DNA of 64,000 bases, taken from contig NZ_NEXS01000001.1 of the NCBI RefSeq assembly GCF_002810445.1, forward strand, positions 62,001 through 126,000, read 5' to 3'. A program made the translations under genes and the position numbers. The stretch comes from Advenella sp. S44 (GTDB taxonomy: Bacteria > Pseudomonadota > Gammaproteobacteria > Burkholderiales > Burkholderiaceae_B). Shown piece by piece: positions 8,258-16,888 of this stretch. A model generated the notes under the pieces. The model did not search any database. It saw only the letters and a program-made list of their open reading frames with translations, and was not told the DNA's origin. Position 1 is the first letter of the stretch. The number at the start of each line of letters is the position of its first letter.

Positions 8258-9142
8258 TTAGCTTTGCGCGATTGGTTCCGTCCGCGCCTGAATGCGTTCG
8301 CGGGCAACCTGCCAGTCATTTTTATCCCATTCGAAATACTGCTTGAAGTAAGCACCGTTAGCCAGCCAGTCGCCCACGTCCAGCGCGACTGTTTGGCCAT
8401 TGAGCCAGCTGTTTTCCGGGCATAGCAAAAAAGTGGCTAAGTTAGCAATATCGCTGAACTGACCAAGCCGCTGCATCGGATTCTGACTTGCCAGGGCATC
8501 GGTGTTGCTCTCGGTAGGACGTAGCCTTGCCGACGCTCCCTCTGTTGGAATGACGCCGGGAGCGATCGCATTGAATCGAATGCCATGCCGCCCCCATTCG
8601 ATAGCGAGCGATTTGGTCATGGTATCGACTGCAGATTTGGACATAGCCGAAGGTACGACAAAGGGCGATCCGGTCCAGACCCAAGTGACGACGATTGATA
8701 CGACGGAGCCAGGATGTTGTGTAGCAATCCAGCGTTTGCCGACCGCCTGGGTGACATAAAAAGTGCCATTAAGCACGGTCTCGGTAATCGCCTTGAAACC
8801 ATTGACCGAAATATCCTCTGTCGGACAAATAAAGTTTCCGGCCGCATTGTTGATTAAAGCGTCTACTCCGCCGTGTTCGTCCCAGATATGCTGGACCATT
8901 TGGTCGACCTTGTCTGAATCCCTGATATCAACAGAATGTACAAAGACACGGCTGTCTGGAACGCTCGCTTGCAGATTCGCAGCAGCCTGTTCCAGAACGT
9001 TCATTCTGCGTCCGCAAAGATGTACCTGAGCACCAAGGCTAACCAGCTTTTCGGCCATGGCCAGCCCCAGACCGGTTCCGCCCCCGGTCACCAGTACGCG
9101 CTGATCCTGAAAAATATTTTCTGAAAAAATTTGGTTCCGCAT
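8258..9142 (-). CDS. SDR oxidoreductase of the 2,4-dienoyl-CoA reductase type
   Basis: 294 residues. The NADP-binding TGGGTGLG is near residue 20, INNAAGNF follows the central strand, and residues ~165-200 contain FVVPSAMSK and EWGRHGIRFNAIAPG. The catalytic YxxxK Tyr is replaced by Ser with Lys four residues later, exactly as in mitochondrial DECR1 (Ser210/Lys214), so it is a DECR-like acyl-CoA reductase rather than a classical SDR. The other DECR1 Tyr (199) aligns with Trp here. First gene of the minus-strand run, with AGGAG before the ATG, and divergent from a LysR regulator 147 bp away. The reaction is inferred from family. Confidence 0.85.
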   Translation of the reverse strand: MRNQIFSENIFQDQRVLVTGGGTGLGLAMAEKLVSLGAQVHLCGRRMNVLEQAAANLQASVPDSRVFVHSVDIRDSDKVDQMVQHIWDEHGGVDALINNAAGNFICPTEDISVNGFKAITETVLNGTFYVTQAVGKRWIATQHPGSVVSIVVTWVWTGSPFVVPSAMSKSAVDTMTKSLAIEWGRHGIRFNAIAPGVIPTEGASARLRPTESNTDALASQNPMQRLGQFSDIANLATFLLCPENSWLNGQTVALDVGDWLANGAYFKQYFEWDKNDWQVARERIQARTEPIAQS

Positions 9143-9289
9143 GGTTGTCTCCTTGTGCAGACGAGTGTAACAACGCCCTCTGCTGGCAACAATGCGAATA
9201 AATCGATAATATATGTTTCCTGCTAGTTGACAATAAAAGCAAGGATATATACCTTTTGTAAGTTAACGACCAAGCAAAGGGGGAGCTTG

Positions 9290-10213
9290 ATGGACAACTA
9301 CAGTGAGCTGGACCTGAACCTGATCCGCCTGTTCGTGACGATCATTGACACCGGCACGCTCAGCGAGGCCGCCAAACGCCATCACATTACCAAGTCACAC
9401 GTAAGCAAAAGCCTGAAGCGACTGGAAGCCCAGTTGAATACCCAGCTGATCCGACGCTCAACCCGGCGCCTGGAGCTGACCCAACAGGGTGAGGTGCTGT
9501 ACCAGCACGGGTTGGGGATATTGCGTGAACTGGAAGCGGCAACGAATCAGATGCTAATGTTGGGCGCAGAGCCGACTGGCACCGTCAGACTCAGTGTCCC
9601 AACCGGGCTGGGCGAACTTGTTTTGCAGCCGATTTTGATCGATTTCAAGAAGGCCTATCCGCAGCTTAATCTGCACATCATGTTTTCGAATCGCGTAAAC
9701 GATCTGATTGAATCCCAGGTGGATGTTGCCTTGCGGGTCGTGGCTGAACCTCCTCAGAATTATGTCGCAAAGAAAGTATGCGATGTGCAGTGGCGTCTTT
9801 GCGCCTCTCCCCGCTATCTGGCTACGCATGGTACTGCAGCGCAGGATCCGCAAGGTATTGCTCAACTGCAATTCATTTGCTCATCAAACCGTCGTTTCCA
9901 TGAGCAGATCCTGCTGGTAAACGGTAAGGCTTCAACAGAGCTGAAGCTCAAGCCTGGCCTGCAGTCGGAGAACTTCCGCTTTTTGCTCACGGCCGCCAAA
10001 AATGATCTCGGCGTAGCGCTATTGCCCAGTTACGTTGTTTCACGCGATGTGACTGACGGCCACCTGCAGTTGGTATTGCCACAATATCGGATAGGCGGCA
10101 TTGATGCGACGCTTTATATCCTGACTACAGCCAGGCCGCATTTGGCATCGGCCGCCATCAAGACTTTGACGCAATACTTGCAGGCGCAGCTCAAAACCGT
10201 GTTCAGCGAATGA
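9290..10213 (+). CDS. LysR-family regulator
   Basis: 307 residues. An N-terminal winged helix (LDLNLIRLFVTIIDTGTLSE, then ITKSHVSKSLKRLEAQL) is followed by a periplasmic-binding-like effector domain from ~90. GGGGGAG before the ATG at 9290 sets the start; an upstream TTG would add 21 unsupported residues. Divergent from the DECR-like reductase, so it most likely activates the reductase-ligase-Bug-thioesterase run in response to the acid or its CoA ester. The C-terminal end has a decayed relative 16 kb away (26171-26339) with 26 of 39 identical residues over the last part. Confidence 0.93.
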   Translation: MDNYSELDLNLIRLFVTIIDTGTLSEAAKRHHITKSHVSKSLKRLEAQLNTQLIRRSTRRLELTQQGEVLYQHGLGILRELEAATNQMLMLGAEPTGTVRLSVPTGLGELVLQPILIDFKKAYPQLNLHIMFSNRVNDLIESQVDVALRVVAEPPQNYVAKKVCDVQWRLCASPRYLATHGTAAQDPQGIAQLQFICSSNRRFHEQILLVNGKASTELKLKPGLQSENFRFLLTAAKNDLGVALLPSYVVSRDVTDGHLQLVLPQYRIGGIDATLYILTTARPHLASAAIKTLTQYLQAQLKTVFSE

Positions 10214-10357
10214 ACGGTGCCTTAATGCACCATACAAAAGCGTAGCACAAGAATAGTACGCGCAATATCGTCTACGGATCATCGGCCGTAGCAGCGTGAA
10301 ATTTCCGCCTCTACTGAAGCACAATAAACCGGTTGCTAATTATTTGCATTATGTAAT

Positions 10358-10369
10358 AATGTCGACACT
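10358..10369. promoter_or_regulatory. GTCGAC-centred near-palindrome upstream of GntR gene
   Basis: AATGTCGACACT differs by one base from the perfect palindrome AATGTCGACATT found after the same gene (11311-11322). Two near-identical sites bracketing a GntR/FCD regulator suggest an autoregulatory operator. Binding is inferred. Confidence 0.45.
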
Positions 10370-10380
10370 AAAAGTTAATC

Positions 10381-10533
10381 GCGCCTGAGCTAGAAGCGAT
10401 ACGCCATGCTAATGCATTCATTCGTCCCACGATATACGATCATGCCCTAAAGTATGAAAAGGAAGCTTGTCGCAAATGGGCAGCTAAAAAAGCACCCTTA
10501 CTTTCTGAGCAGGGCGGATCCCTGACGCGTTAA
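10381..10533 (+). pseudogene. 3' remnant of an unidentified gene
   Basis: Fifty open codons followed by TAA translate to a protein-like, charged segment containing RHANAFIRPTIYDHALKYEK and RKWAAKKAPLLSEQ. There is no Met and no ribosome site, and an in-frame stop lies just upstream, so it cannot be an intact gene. It looks like the C-terminal tail of a deleted gene left between the LysR and GntR genes. I do not recognise the family. Confidence 0.4.
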
Positions 10534-10573
10534 AACTGAAGAATATTTTCGCGAACAACATTGCAAAAATTAA

Positions 10574-11269
10574 ATGAACAGACAATTTACTCCCTCCAGT
10601 ACACTGCGCACATTACCAATACAAATTTCGGATCAAATTTCTGAACGGATTATTGATGGCAGCTTCGAATCGGGCGAGCGTTTGCGCGAGGTTGAATTGG
10701 CGGAATCATTTGGCGTAAGCCGCGCAACCATCCGAGAAGCCCTGCGTTTGTTGGAGCAGCGTGGTTTAGTCCAGATCAAGCCGCAACGCGGCGCGCATGT
10801 CACCCAGCTTTCATTAAAGGAACTTGAAGATCTCTTCGAAGTGCGGGCGTCCTTGCTCTCGAGCGCCTCGCGACTTGCCGCAGAGCGTATACACCCAGAC
10901 AATGTCAGAGCATTAAATTCGTATCTTGCTCGTCTTGAAGAAAACACTGATGATTCTGCCCGGTACTCAGCAATTAGCGGGGAAATGGTCTCTCTCATTG
11001 CAGCCATTTCTGAAAACGAAATACTAGCCCACTATATCAGTGACTTCGCTCAGCGGATTGGGCGATATGTGCGAATGGGTCTTCAAAGCGAAGAACGCCG
11101 ACAAGCATCTCTGCGCACATGGCGTCGACTTGTGGATTTTATTGTGCAAGGAGATGGACCGAATGCTGCGGAAGAGCATCGCCGGCTAGCCCTCGAGAAC
11201 AGGGATGGCGCACTTAAGGCACTCCAGGAAGGGCAAAAACTGTCTTCCCTGGCGAGTGACGAAATTTAA
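10574..11269 (+). CDS. GntR-family regulator with FCD domain
   Basis: 231 residues. The winged helix occupies ~15-80 (SGERLREVELAESFGVSRAT, then EALRLLEQRGLVQIKPQRGA), followed by an all-helical FCD effector domain (VRASLLSSASRLAAERI). FCD regulators usually repress catabolic operons and release on binding a carboxylate. The gene is first in a plus-strand series with a Bug receptor, a ThDP enzyme, a GMC oxidoreductase and an AhpD-like protein. GTCGAC-centred palindromes lie before and after it. There is no obvious Shine-Dalgarno site at the chosen ATG. Confidence 0.92.
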   Translation: MNRQFTPSSTLRTLPIQISDQISERIIDGSFESGERLREVELAESFGVSRATIREALRLLEQRGLVQIKPQRGAHVTQLSLKELEDLFEVRASLLSSASRLAAERIHPDNVRALNSYLARLEENTDDSARYSAISGEMVSLIAAISENEILAHYISDFAQRIGRYVRMGLQSEERRQASLRTWRRLVDFIVQGDGPNAAEEHRRLALENRDGALKALQEGQKLSSLASDEI

Positions 11270-11310
11270 GACTTATTTAAATTGTTGATAAAAATACTAG
11301 CCTGTGCTTA

Positions 11311-11322
11311 AATGTCGACATT
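11311..11322. promoter_or_regulatory. Perfect 12-bp palindrome upstream of Bug copy 2
   Basis: AATGTCGACATT, self-complementary, 32 bp before the Bug start and 42 bp after the GntR stop. The matching site at 10358-10369 supports control of both transcripts by the GntR protein. Confidence 0.5.
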
Positions 11323-11353
11323 ATAAATGTAGAATACATTAAAGGAGATGGTG

Positions 11354-12322
11354 ATGGGAATGAATAGGCTATTCAAGCTACTTTTCACGAGTGTCGCACT
11401 GGTCTTATCCAATAACCATGCGTTGGCTCAGGAAAAACCTGTATTGAAAACACCCGTAATGGCCATAGTGCCTTTCAGCCCTGGGGCATTGATAGACATC
11501 ATTGCCAGGATTTATTCCGAAACGTTATCCAAGCAAATTGGCCAGCCCGTTGTAGTAGAGAACCGCCCGGGCGCCGGGGGCATGGTAGGAACACAGCGTC
11601 TGCTGTCTGAAGATGTCGCTCGTAATACTTTGTTATTTGTATCTTCGTCCTATGCTGTCAATCCTTCTGTGCAGGAAAAACTGCCGTTCGACACGCTCCG
11701 GGATCTGTCGGGCGTTGCATCCATTGCCTATTCTCCAACGCTAGTCGTTGTTAATCCCAAGAGTCCCTACAAAACTTTGCAAGACTTGATCGCGGCAGCA
11801 AAAAAGAAAGATGCATACCTGACTTACGGATCCGCAGGAGTAAATTCCGCGACCGATCTGGTTGGTCGATACTTCAATCAAGAAGCGGGAATACAACTTG
11901 AGCACATTCCCTATAAGGGTGTGCAGGAGGGCGTAGCCGAGGTAGTCGCCGGCCGCATCGATGTGTCCTTTGCGCCGATCGCGCTCGCCATGCCCTATAT
12001 CAAGGATGGCAGGCTCAAGGCAATAGGAATAACCAGTGAACACCGGTCAGACATACTGCCCGACGTACCGACTGTTAGCGAACAAGGCGTTGCCGACTTT
12101 GATTATGCGATTTGGTATGGCGTCATTATGAACGCGAAAACACCCGACCCAATGAAAGCTTACATGGCAGAGCAGATTAGCGCTGTAAACAGTAACCCCG
12201 ACGTCAAGCGCAAACTTGAACAGCAAGGCCTGATTAGTCGAACCGTCTCACTCGACGAATTCGACGCTTATATCAAGCAGGAAATAGAAAAATTCCGAAA
12301 AATCCTTAAACCAACCCATTGA
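11354..12322 (+). CDS. Bug-family periplasmic receptor, copy 2
   Basis: About 322 residues with a Sec signal (LLFTSVALVLSNNHALAQE). Landmarks are MAIVPFSPGALIDIIARIY, VVENRPGAGGMVG and LPDVPTVSEQG. AAAGGAG at 11341-11347 suits the ATG at 11354 (seven-base spacing); the ATG at 11348 would touch the ribosome site and the one at 11360 is also possible. It is followed after 28 bp by the ThDP enzyme and probably supplies that pathway's substrate. The usual aromatic or hydrophobic residue in the first binding loop is replaced (GALID), which may alter ligand choice. Confidence 0.92.
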   Translation: MGMNRLFKLLFTSVALVLSNNHALAQEKPVLKTPVMAIVPFSPGALIDIIARIYSETLSKQIGQPVVVENRPGAGGMVGTQRLLSEDVARNTLLFVSSSYAVNPSVQEKLPFDTLRDLSGVASIAYSPTLVVVNPKSPYKTLQDLIAAAKKKDAYLTYGSAGVNSATDLVGRYFNQEAGIQLEHIPYKGVQEGVAEVVAGRIDVSFAPIALAMPYIKDGRLKAIGITSEHRSDILPDVPTVSEQGVADFDYAIWYGVIMNAKTPDPMKAYMAEQISAVNSNPDVKRKLEQQGLISRTVSLDEFDAYIKQEIEKFRKILKPTH

Positions 12323-12350
12323 ATTACCGTACAACAGAAGGAATTGTGAA

Positions 12351-14042
12351 ATGAATGAACTTACAGGCGGGCAGGCCGTTGTCAAAGCATTGCAGACTCA
12401 GAGATCGGACGTTGTCTTTGGCCTCATTGGTTCTGCGGGCATGGAGATTTTCGATGCCCTTTACGATGCGCCGGATATACGTTTCATCGGTGTACGCGAT
12501 GAACGAACGGGCGTGCACATGGCAGACGGTTACGCCAGGGCAACGGGCAAGGCAGGCGTGTTTCTGGCTGGTCAGAATGGACCGGGCGCGACAAATTTGG
12601 TTACCGGACTGGCTCAGGCCCACGCGGCTTACTCGCCGGTGATTGCGCTTGCCGGTTCCCTTTCTACCGGCCATGTTTATCGTGATGCGTTCCAGGAAGT
12701 AGATCAGCAATCCCTTTTCAAACCCATTACTAAGAAAACGATCACACTGACCCAGACTGCGCGTATCCCCGAGATGATTGGTGAATGCTTTCGTGCAGCG
12801 CTATCGCCAAGGCAAGGCCCGGTACTGCTTAACCTGCCCCGGGACCTGCTGGCCGAATCGCTGCCTGAAGAAAACTATGCAGAGGCGGGCGCGGCATATA
12901 TCACCGACTCTTCCACTGGGTCACCTCAAACGATCGCGGCGGCAGCGGACCTACTGCGCAACGCACAGCGTCCCTTGATCATTATAGGCGGAGGCGTAAA
13001 AAACGGCCGGCACCAGGCTGAAGTTATTCGACTGGCGGAGCTGCTCAACGTCCCGGTTGCCATGTCGCCCGGGCATGGTGATGCCTTTCCCTATTCACAT
13101 CCGTTATATGCCGGTCAGGTCGGCCCGCGTGGCAACGCAGTCGCTTCCGATCTGGCCAAACAGGCTGATGTTATCCTTGCGCTAGGTACCCGATTGGGCT
13201 TTAACACCACGTTCTATTTACGTGGAAGTCTGAACCCGGCTGCAAAAATCATCCAGACAGATACTGAAGCGACGGCCATCGGACGGTTTTGCCCTATCGC
13301 TATCGGCATTCAAGGAAACGCCGGTTGCATATCGGAAGGATTAATCAGCGAATTGGTTGACCATAAGGCGGGCGCGGAAACTCATCGCTGGACAGAGGCC
13401 TTTGCCGAACGACGTGAAGCACTGCTAAAAATTCGCGACGAGGAAAATGCTACTGGTACGGATCCCATCCAGCCGGGCTTCCTGTTCAAAACGTTGCGCG
13501 ACGTCGCCCCGGACGATGCCATTTATACCATGGATGCGGGCACCCTTTGTCTTCAGGCTACCGATCAACTGCGTTACATGCAGACGCCGTCTTTGTTCAC
13601 ACCGCTGGACTTTGGACTGGTGGGTTTCTCCTATGCTTGCGGCCTTGGGGCAAAAATCGGACAACCTGATCGCACGGTAATCAGCCTGATGGGCGACGGT
13701 GGTTTTGGCATGGCATGCAGCGAACTCGGAACCGCGGTTGAGAACGGCATCAATACTGTTTGTATTGTTATGAATAACGGATGCTGGGGGGCCGAAAAAG
13801 CGTATCAGCGCGATTTTTTCGGACGGCGTTATATTGGTGCCGATGTGACAAACCCGCCGTTTGACAAGCTTGCAGAACTGTGGGGAGCCAAAGGTTTCAA
13901 GGTAACTCATGCTGCCGAGCTGGCAGAAGTCGTCACCGCCGCTATTGAGTGCGGCCGCCCGGCAGTGGTAGATGTGCGCGTCGACCCAGCCGCACTGTTC
14001 AGTTTCCGCAAGGATTCGTTCAAAAACAGGGCTGGCAAATAA
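12351..14042 (+). CDS. Thiamine-diphosphate enzyme, acetolactate synthase / sulfoacetaldehyde acetyltransferase-like
   Basis: 563 residues with the three-domain ThDP fold. The N-terminal PYR domain carries the activating Glu in RDERTGVHMADGYAR (~50-65); the central domain has IIIGGGVKNGR; the C-terminal PP domain has the cofactor motif GDGGFGMACSELGTAVENG ending in MNNGCWGAEK (~440-480). MNN..WGAEK is closest in feel to sulfoacetaldehyde acetyltransferase (Xsc), but no taurine or phosphotransacetylase genes are near, so a C-C lyase or ligase acting on another 2-oxo acid or aldehyde is equally possible. AAGGAA before the ATG; the next gene starts directly after its stop codon, implying coupling. 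Confidence 0.85.
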   Translation: MNELTGGQAVVKALQTQRSDVVFGLIGSAGMEIFDALYDAPDIRFIGVRDERTGVHMADGYARATGKAGVFLAGQNGPGATNLVTGLAQAHAAYSPVIALAGSLSTGHVYRDAFQEVDQQSLFKPITKKTITLTQTARIPEMIGECFRAALSPRQGPVLLNLPRDLLAESLPEENYAEAGAAYITDSSTGSPQTIAAAADLLRNAQRPLIIIGGGVKNGRHQAEVIRLAELLNVPVAMSPGHGDAFPYSHPLYAGQVGPRGNAVASDLAKQADVILALGTRLGFNTTFYLRGSLNPAAKIIQTDTEATAIGRFCPIAIGIQGNAGCISEGLISELVDHKAGAETHRWTEAFAERREALLKIRDEENATGTDPIQPGFLFKTLRDVAPDDAIYTMDAGTLCLQATDQLRYMQTPSLFTPLDFGLVGFSYACGLGAKIGQPDRTVISLMGDGGFGMACSELGTAVENGINTVCIVMNNGCWGAEKAYQRDFFGRRYIGADVTNPPFDKLAELWGAKGFKVTHAAELAEVVTAAIECGRPAVVDVRVDPAALFSFRKDSFKNRAGK

Positions 14043-15671
14043 ATGGATACGGAATCGTTTGATTACATTGTTGTTGGGGCCGGCTCTGCCGGCTGCGTGC
14101 TGGCCAATCGACTCAGCGACAATGGAAAATTCAATGTTTTACTGCTGGAGGGTGGTGGAGAAGACAACAACATATGGATTCACATCCCTCTGGGCGTAGG
14201 CAAGTTACTGACGAATGAAAAATATGTCTGGCCATTCAGAACCGAGCCGCAGCAGCACATGGACGGAAAGCAGATTTATTCTCCTCGTGGGAAGGTCCTA
14301 GGTGGTTCGAGCTGTTTGAATGGCATGGCCTATGTGTGGGGAGACCCGAAAGAGTTCGATAGTTGGCAATCGCTCGGCGTCGACGGTTGGAATTACCAGG
14401 CACTGCTGCCGTATTTTGCAAAGATCGAAAGCAACCCTTATAGCGACCACCCTTTGCGGGGTAACCACGGCCCTATCAAGATTACCGACAGGGCCAAACG
14501 CGAACCCGATACATTGTCAGATGCATATATAGCAGCATGCATACAGGCTGGCATTGAGTGCACAGACGACTACAATGCCGAGAATTACGAAGGCGTGCGC
14601 TATCTGGAGCAAAGTGCCAGTAATGGCCGACGTTGGAGTACCGCGCAAGGGTATCTGAAACCGGCCAGATCGCGCAAGAATCTGAGCGTGCGCACCCGCG
14701 CGCTGGTCAGAAAGGTACTGATAGAACAAGGGCGATGCGTGGGAGTTGAGTATGATTGGCAAGGGCAAATACAAATCGCCCATGCCGCAAAAGAAACCAT
14801 ACTGAGTGCCGGTGCCATCCAGTCGCCTCAGTTACTGGAACTGTCAGGTATTGGAAATTCAGCTTTGCTAGGTGAACTCGGCATTCCAGTAACGCATCAT
14901 CTTCCTGCCGTCGGCGAAAATGTCAGCGACCACTTGCAGGTCAGGTGTACATTTCGCACCTCTGTGCCCGAGACGATCAATGATGTGATGCACAGCCCCT
15001 TGCATAAACTCAGGGCCGGCTGGAAATACATGACACAACGTAAAGGCTTGCTGGCAAGTACCTCGTCAACGGCTCATGCGATTACCCGTACCGTACCGGA
15101 ATGCACTCGACCGGACGTTATGATGCGTATTTATCACATCAGTGGCAAGGATCGGTACTCAAGGTCTGGCGTAGGCGGCATCGACCCATACTCCGGATTT
15201 TCTCTGGGCGGATTCATGCTCTACCCCAAGTCTCGAGGCTCGATTCACTGCAGTTCCGCCGACCCTTTGGCAGCGCCGCGTATCCAACCCAATTATCTTG
15301 AACACGAAGAAGATCGCAGGACTGCGGTTAATTTGCTGCGGCTGATCCGTCGCGTTGCGGCGCAGGAGGCAATGCGAAAAGTGATCGTAACCGAAGAGCG
15401 ACCCGGTATGGAGGCAATGTCGGACGAAGCCCTACTGGACTATATAAAAGAATCGGGACAGACTGCCTGGCACACCGTGGGTTCATGCAGCATGGGCAGA
15501 TCTGGTGCATCTGTCGTGGATTCAAAGTTGCGGGTTCATGGCCTGACCGGTCTGCGTGTTGCAGATATATCGATCATGCCTACCATCGCATCTTCAAATA
15601 CCAATGCTCCTGCAATGATGATCGGAGAAAGGGCAGCTGAGTTCATCCTGAACGACGCCGATAAATATTAA
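14043..15671 (+). CDS. GMC-family FAD alcohol oxidoreductase (choline-dehydrogenase-like)
   Basis: 542 residues. The FAD-binding DYIVVGAGSAGCVLANRLS opens the protein, followed by the GMC signature GKVLGGSSCLNGMAYVWG (~80-100) and the second signature GAIQSPQLLELSGIG (~255-270). The C-terminus has the catalytic His in WHTVGSCSMG and the Asn in SSNTNAPAMMIGERAAE. It should oxidise a primary or secondary alcohol to the carbonyl, passing electrons to a quinone or other acceptor. The ATG immediately follows the stop of the ThDP enzyme, which suggests alcohol oxidation feeds that enzyme. Substrate unknown. Confidence 0.93.
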   Translation: MDTESFDYIVVGAGSAGCVLANRLSDNGKFNVLLLEGGGEDNNIWIHIPLGVGKLLTNEKYVWPFRTEPQQHMDGKQIYSPRGKVLGGSSCLNGMAYVWGDPKEFDSWQSLGVDGWNYQALLPYFAKIESNPYSDHPLRGNHGPIKITDRAKREPDTLSDAYIAACIQAGIECTDDYNAENYEGVRYLEQSASNGRRWSTAQGYLKPARSRKNLSVRTRALVRKVLIEQGRCVGVEYDWQGQIQIAHAAKETILSAGAIQSPQLLELSGIGNSALLGELGIPVTHHLPAVGENVSDHLQVRCTFRTSVPETINDVMHSPLHKLRAGWKYMTQRKGLLASTSSTAHAITRTVPECTRPDVMMRIYHISGKDRYSRSGVGGIDPYSGFSLGGFMLYPKSRGSIHCSSADPLAAPRIQPNYLEHEEDRRTAVNLLRLIRRVAAQEAMRKVIVTEERPGMEAMSDEALLDYIKESGQTAWHTVGSCSMGRSGASVVDSKLRVHGLTGLRVADISIMPTIASSNTNAPAMMIGERAAEFILNDADKY

Positions 15672-15681
15672 GGAAATAAAT

Positions 15682-16053
15682 ATGGTTACTAATCAGGCTA
15701 TTCCAACGCCACAGTGCGAAGAGCATATTGCGAAAGGTGACTGGAATCCCCTGTGGGATCAATTGAGGGAACTGGATCCGCAATTTATGGAGGCTTATTT
15801 AGCGTTCCGAAGTATTCCTCATAAAAATGGACCTCTTCCACAGAAATACAAGGAACTGGTCATGATCGCCATCAATGCTGCCACGACCCATCTGTACGGC
15901 CCGGGGGTACGCCGCCACATGCAGAATGCGTTCAAGCACGGAGCTACACGTGCAGAGATCCTGGAAGTGATTCAGCTGACCACGGTAATGGGAATTCATT
16001 CATGCAATCTGGCGATTCCGATTCTGATGGAAGAGATTACAAAGCAAGGCTGA
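15682..16053 (+). CDS. Carboxymuconolactone decarboxylase / AhpD-like protein
   Basis: 123 residues, a compact helical protein of the CMD superfamily. PLPQKYKELVMIAINAATTH and HGATRAEILEVIQLTTVMG are characteristic. The canonical CxxC of AhpD peroxidases is absent from the expected helix, so it is more like the decarboxylase or the many uncharacterised CMD proteins of catabolic operons. Starts 10 bp after the GMC gene with TAAGGA as ribosome site, so it belongs to the same transcript. Its role in the pathway is unknown. Confidence 0.88.
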   Translation: MVTNQAIPTPQCEEHIAKGDWNPLWDQLRELDPQFMEAYLAFRSIPHKNGPLPQKYKELVMIAINAATTHLYGPGVRRHMQNAFKHGATRAEILEVIQLTTVMGIHSCNLAIPILMEEITKQG

Positions 16054-16888
16054 TGCCCAGATCCCGAAGCGGTAGACAGCCGCTTAAGCACGTATGGCTC
16101 CTCGTCAAATTGTGTTATTGCCAAATACATGTTTGATCACCAGACAGATGGTCAAGGATTCATGCAGGCTGGAGTAAGGACATTTACGAAAGCCTACAAG
16201 CAACTGGTCGTCATTGAAGGCTTTTTGGACAGATCGAATGTTAAACCGATCACGCACTTGCGCAATTAGAATAGTAGTTCTGTATCGCGCCGACTCGTTT
16301 GCTTGCGCAAAAAGACGTTTGCGAGAAACTTTTCCGAGCAATCCGCGCGCACGCAGCCTCCTTACGTGTTGGCAAAGGCATCGAGGCAACGTCACCGATG
16401 GGCCAATTGCATATGGACAGAATCACACCAATATTGTTCTTGAGTGTGTGGCGTCGACTGCGACCCTAACAGATCATCGACTAAATGCGCAAGCGCAGCC
16501 CGATGGATGCGAGTCAGTAGCCAGTGAAGGCGGAGCGCGACGCGTCAACCGTAGGGCTTCTCGCACCCAGGTCGGTGTCACCAACGCCGGAAAGCGGCTG
16601 TTTCTGAAGCTAATTCTGTATGGCGGGTGGGACTAGTTTCGTCTGCCCGCGCGATATTTTCCTATACCTCAACAGACCCTGATATCGTCGCCTGAAGTTT
16701 CCGATCCTCAGTATCCAATCTCATATGTGCGCCCTATGAAGATGGTTTCCGCCAGGCGAAAACAGAACGATTTCCTATTGAACAGACGTAAGTGCATGTA
16801 TAGCATGCATTGCTGATCCTGTCGAAAAACCAAGCGACGGACAATTTCAGATAAAAAATATACCGCAGTAAACTCAAGGAGACGATCC
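16054..16888. other. 835-bp region with no convincing gene
   Basis: Open frames here (for example 16214-16636 on + and 16105-16395 on -) have erratic composition and no family likeness. The stretch splits the GntR-led genes from the second Bug and LigJ-like pair and may mark a join. The last ~90 bp are A+T rich and should hold the promoter of the next Bug gene. Confidence 0.5.

Larger units (their letters stand above)
10214..10573. other. Intergenic region with gene debris and a possible operator
   Basis: 360 bp without an intact gene. It holds a near copy of the AATGTCGACATT palindrome at 10358-10369 and a 50-codon open remnant at 10381-10533. The last 40 bp before the GntR gene are A+T rich and may carry its promoter. 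Confidence 0.6.

Noticed and set aside
16214-16636. 140-codon + frame between the AhpD-like gene and Bug copy 3
   Set aside because: No ribosome site, erratic composition, no recognisable domain.
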